From Candidatus Methanomethylophilaceae archaeon (GTDB lineage Archaea; Thermoplasmatota; Thermoplasmata; Methanomassiliicoccales; Methanomethylophilaceae): a stretch of DNA of 17,399 nucleotides. Both the position numbers and the translations under genes were made by a program. Shown here piece after piece: positions 14,515 through 17,399 of the stretch (its first letter is position 1; each line of letters opens with the position of its first letter). The notes below the pieces were generated by a model. That model worked only from the letters and a program-made list of their open reading frames with translations, made no database searches and was not told where the DNA came from. The stretch lies in the NCBI GenBank assembly GCA_007116915.1, contig SKHQ01000062.1, positions 1 to 17,399 on the forward strand. The letters are read 5' to 3'.

Positions 14515-15171
14515 TCACATACGCCTGAATCCACGGCCGATCCATTCGCTGACCGCTTTGTAGACGTATCTCAGAGTTCCCATTGCGGTACGCGAACCGC
14601 CGGCGGTGGATACCTTTCCCTGCTTGATCGCATTGATGACGTCATCGGCATCCCGGCAATCGGACGGCAGTATGCTGTAGGCATCCCCCATCTGCTCGAC
14701 CTTATGGGCATCGCTGCCCCCGGTACCTGGTTTTCCCATTCTCCTTGCCAATTGCAGGGCGGAACGGTTGCCCTTCTCCGCTGAGCGTCCGTTGAGAACC
14801 TCCACAGCATCGAAATCCTCTATGACATTGGATTCGCCCAGACCGGACCAGGTACGATAGGGGTGGGCGGCGACGGCGATGCCGCCGGCGGCGTGTATGG
14901 CCGCCACCGTGTCCCTGACGGACATGCCGGCGGTTACCTCCTTATCCAAACCATAAGCAAGGATATGGCCATCGGCCGATGACACCTCCATCGCAGGAAC
15001 CAATATCAGACCGTCTGCGTGTGGTTTGGCCTCATGGTAACCGGCCATGGTGTTGTGGTCGGTGATGGCTATGCACTCCATACCCAGGGACCGTGCCGAT
15101 TCCAGCATCTCTGCTACGCTGGAAACACCATCCGGTGAATGGTCGGTGTGGATATGGAGATCGGCCTTCAT
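14515..15171 (-). CDS. PHP-domain metal-dependent phosphoesterase
   Basis: A compact 218-residue PHP protein with the full metal-binding set: H6 and H8 (DLHIHTDHSPDG), D38-H39 (ITDHNT), E62, H103 (AAHPY), and D154 with H156 (GSDAH). Such stand-alone PHP proteins include histidinol-phosphatase-like enzymes and the TrpH/RNase AM group, which degrade RNA or nucleotides; this one lacks the extra C-terminal part of the longer bacterial members, so substrate is open. The C-terminus is basic (WIGRGFRRM). Its ATG overlaps the metG stop as ATGA, indicating translational coupling and hinting at a tRNA- or RNA-related job, though this is only context. Confidence 0.87.
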   Translation of the reverse strand: MKADLHIHTDHSPDGVSSVAEMLESARSLGMECIAITDHNTMAGYHEAKPHADGLILVPAMEVSSADGHILAYGLDKEVTAGMSVRDTVAAIHAAGGIAVAAHPYRTWSGLGESNVIEDFDAVEVLNGRSAEKGNRSALQLARRMGKPGTGGSDAHKVEQMGDAYSILPSDCRDADDVINAIKQGKVSTAGGSRTAMGTLRYVYKAVSEWIGRGFRRM

Positions 15172-17369
15172 CGCACCATGGCTCCATCACGCAAGGCTCC
15201 GTCCACCGTGATGGCTACATCACCGCTACGCAGGATTACCGCTCGGCCTTCGTCTTTGACCAATACGACAGCGGCGTCGGTGGATTGCTTATCAATCCTG
15301 ACTCCAGCGAGCTCCTCCTGGCCCTCGCTGATGTTGTATACCTTCATATCGACCTTCTGGAAGTCCTTGTAGTCGAGCTTGCCACCGTTCACGTCCATAC
15401 CGCAGTCCACCTTACTACCGTTGGCTAGGTCCGCGGACGGGATCAATAACCTCACGCTGTCCCCTCCCAGTTTCTCATCATCGGCGGCAAGGACCATACC
15501 TTTGGATTCCACACCGCGAAGCTTGGCGGGTTTGAGGTTGCAAACCACCACGACCTTCTTGCCCTGGAGCTGCTCAGGGGTGTAATGTGACTTCAGACCT
15601 GCGACGACCTGCCTCTCTTCCCCGGTGTCCAAAGTCATCACATAGAGCTTGTCAGCATCGGGATGGTCACAGACACTGAGAATCTCACCGACCCTCAACT
15701 CAAGTCTTCTGAATTCTGAGAACCCGAGGTCTGCGCTTTCATCCTCGCTGATATCAACCTTACGGAAGACGGGGATGGGATCACGAAGGGCCTGGCCATT
15801 CGGTAACGGCCTCTTGAATCCGTCCCATCCGGCGTCGAGGACCTTGCCCTCGAACCCGAGGTCCTCCCATATCGTCTGCGAGGAGAAGGGAAGGAATGGA
15901 TGGCTGATTATCGCCAATGCCCTGACTATCTCCAGGTTCGCATGCAACACGGCACCACAGGCGTCACGGTCCTCCTTGAGCAGGGCCCAAGGTTTCACCG
16001 AGTCGAAGTAGCGGTTGCCGAAACGGGCCAACTCCATCACGGATTTCAAAGCCTTCTTGAAATCACACTCGCCCAACAGACAGGCGGTCTCTTCGGAGAA
16101 GCGTGCTATCTCCTCCCTGACAGGTTTCATGACCTCAACGGAAGCGGGCGGTATGGACCCGTAGTTCTTACGGGTGAAACTCAGGACCCGGTGGTAGTAG
16201 TTACCGAGTTCGGCCACCAATTCGTTGTTGACTTTGGTCATGAAATCCGACCAGGAGAACTCGGAATCGCGATGGTCGGGCATGTTTATCGATAGATAGT
16301 AACGTATCAGGTCGGGATGATATTCCTGTAGCACCGACTGCAGGTCTATCGACGTGCCTCTGCTCTTGGACAGTTTGCCACCCTTTGTGGTAAGATATTC
16401 ATTGGCCGGTATCTCATCGGGAAGATGTAGTCCGCCATAACCCATCAGGATGGCGGGCCATATTATGGAATGGAACGGTATGTTGTCCTTTCCCAGGAAG
16501 TAATAATGACGGGAGTCATCGTCCTTCCAGTACTGCTCCCACAACTGTGGCTTTCCTATCTGCTTGGAATACTCCTTCGATGCGGCCAGGTAACCGATGA
16601 CCGCTTCGAACCATACATAGATCACCTTTCCATCCCAACCTGGCAATGGAACGGGGATCCCCCAATCCATGTCCCGGGTTATGGGACGGTCTTTCAATCC
16701 GCCCTCGAGCCAGTTCTTGGTGAAGCTTTTCACGCTCGGCCGCCATCCATCCTTATGCTCCAGATAACGGAGAAGACGGTCCTGGAACTCACTCAGCTTC
16801 AGGAAGAAATGCTCAGTCTCCCTGATATCAGGACATCCTTGGCAGTGGATGCATACCCCTTCCTCGAGGTCCCCGACCTCGAAGGTGGTACCGCACTCAT
16901 CACATTGATCGGCGCGGGCGTTAGGACAGCCGCACTTTGGACATTTACCCTCCACGTAACGGTCGGGAAGGAAACGGTCGCAGTGACCGCAGAAGTACTG
17001 CATGGTCTGTTTGGTGTACAGGAGGCCTTTTGACCTCAAGACGTTGAATATGTCATGCACCACCTCCACATGATGCGGGTTATGGGTCTTCGTGAACAGT
17101 GAGAAGTCTATCCCCATGTCCTCGATGGCCTTCTTGTTGATGATGTGGAAACGCTCTGCCACCTCCTCGGGACTCACCCCCTGCTTCTCGGCGCTGAGGG
17201 TGATCGGGGTTCCGTGCTGGTCGGAGCCGGAGACCATCATCACCTCATTGCCCTTCAACAGGTTGTATCTTCTGAATATGTCGGGCGGTAGCAATGAACC
17301 GGCCAGATGGCCGAGGTGAATGACACCGTTGGCGTAGGGCCATGCGACTCCTATGAAGACCTTGGTCAT
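15168..17369 (-). CDS. metG: Methionyl-tRNA synthetase with C-terminal tRNA-binding domain
   Basis: Charges tRNA-Met with methionine. The 733 residues contain the class I signatures HLGH (18-21) and KLSKS (332-336), a zinc-binding insertion with four knuckle-like cysteine groups (C127/C130, C143/C146, C156/C159, C173/C176), and WxxPL-type anticodon-binding helices following residue 340. An EMAPII/Trbp111 tRNA-binding OB domain runs from about 549 to 650 (FRRLELRVGEI, HPDADKLYV, LRGVESKGM). A further 70 residues or so follow, starting YKDFQKVDMKV, which look like the beginning of a second, degenerate copy of that domain. The ATG at 17369 lies about 24 nt from the TATA-like CGTTTAAT at 17388-17397, hence leaderless. 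The downstream PHP gene overlaps by 4 bp. Confidence 0.96.
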   Translation of the reverse strand: MTKVFIGVAWPYANGVIHLGHLAGSLLPPDIFRRYNLLKGNEVMMVSGSDQHGTPITLSAEKQGVSPEEVAERFHIINKKAIEDMGIDFSLFTKTHNPHHVEVVHDIFNVLRSKGLLYTKQTMQYFCGHCDRFLPDRYVEGKCPKCGCPNARADQCDECGTTFEVGDLEEGVCIHCQGCPDIRETEHFFLKLSEFQDRLLRYLEHKDGWRPSVKSFTKNWLEGGLKDRPITRDMDWGIPVPLPGWDGKVIYVWFEAVIGYLAASKEYSKQIGKPQLWEQYWKDDDSRHYYFLGKDNIPFHSIIWPAILMGYGGLHLPDEIPANEYLTTKGGKLSKSRGTSIDLQSVLQEYHPDLIRYYLSINMPDHRDSEFSWSDFMTKVNNELVAELGNYYHRVLSFTRKNYGSIPPASVEVMKPVREEIARFSEETACLLGECDFKKALKSVMELARFGNRYFDSVKPWALLKEDRDACGAVLHANLEIVRALAIISHPFLPFSSQTIWEDLGFEGKVLDAGWDGFKRPLPNGQALRDPIPVFRKVDISEDESADLGFSEFRRLELRVGEILSVCDHPDADKLYVMTLDTGEERQVVAGLKSHYTPEQLQGKKVVVVCNLKPAKLRGVESKGMVLAADDEKLGGDSVRLLIPSADLANGSKVDCGMDVNGGKLDYKDFQKVDMKVYNISEGQEELAGVRIDKQSTDAAVVLVKDEGRAVILRSGDVAITVDGALRDGAMVR

Positions 17370-17387
17370 TTGTATCGGTTTGAGAAC

Positions 17388-17397
17388 GGATTAAACG
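17388..17397 (-). promoter_or_regulatory. TATA box of metG-PHP operon
   Basis: The minus strand reads CGTTTAATCC about 24 nt before the metG ATG. It is close to the window edge, so any upstream BRE cannot be checked. Confidence 0.5.
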
Positions 17398-17399
17398 AT

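Noticed and set aside
16470..17033. Open frame of 187 codons on the plus strand opposite metG
   Set aside because: Antisense to the conserved catalytic and zinc regions of MetRS; no start signals and no similarity noticed.
1..17399. CRISPR arrays, insertion sequences, tRNA or rRNA genes, inteins
   Set aside because: No regularly spaced repeats, transposase-like proteins, tRNA T-loop signatures or intein motifs were seen; RFC and Orc1 are uninterrupted.

Overview
The window is archaeal. It carries the small clamp-loader subunit RFC, an Orc1/Cdc6 initiator, ribosomal protein L40e, archaeal-type riboflavin enzymes (RibB, RibL, RibC, RibH), a TtuA/NcsA-type tRNA thiolase, a bifunctional phosphoglucose/phosphomannose isomerase and an archaeal-type MetRS. 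Most 5' ends have a TATA box about 24-30 nt before the start codon (leaderless or nearly so), while genes inside operons have GGAGG-type ribosome binding sites. The gene families and this promoter style fit a euryarchaeon, most likely a Thermoplasmatota member. Of 17 genes, 16 stop at TGA, one at TAG (ribH) and none at TAA. That would suit a pyrrolysine-using lineage such as Methanomassiliicoccales, but this placement is inference, since no pyl gene lies in the window.

Layout: (1) 52-1220, minus: rfcS then rpl40e. (2) 1325-4370, plus: a NIF3-like metal protein, orc1/cdc6 and a TtuA-type thiolase, tightly packed as one operon. (3) 4503-6881, minus: pgi/pmi then glyA, each with its own TATA box. 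(4) 7059-9075, plus: the operon ribB-ribL-ribC-ribH. (5) 9089-10297, minus: a class I aminotransferase, divergent from truA (plus) across one short shared promoter. (6) 11183-12250, minus: an ACR3 arsenite efflux permease. Its upstream spacer of 344 bp is AT-rich, contains two inverted repeats and a 25-codon peptide that may be a remnant of an arsR regulator. (7) 12595-14514, plus: a four-domain protein with zinc ribbon, PUA domain, APS/PAPS-reductase-like PP-loop domain and double [4Fe-4S] ferredoxin. (8) 14515-17369, minus: metG and a PHP phosphoesterase coupled by an ATGA overlap.

Much of the content is informational or tRNA-related (RFC, Orc1, L40e, TtuA-like, TruA, MetRS, possibly the PUA/PP-loop fusion). 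The rest is cofactor and central metabolism (riboflavin/FAD, SHMT, PGI/PMI, aminotransferase), with one stress gene (acr3). The window is densely coding. I see no insertion sequence, CRISPR array, tRNA, rRNA or phage gene. The best candidate for undescribed biology is the Zn-ribbon/PUA/PP-loop/ferredoxin fusion. Lesser points of interest are the MetRS C-terminal extension, the orphan acr3 with its possible regulator relic, and the stop-codon pattern.
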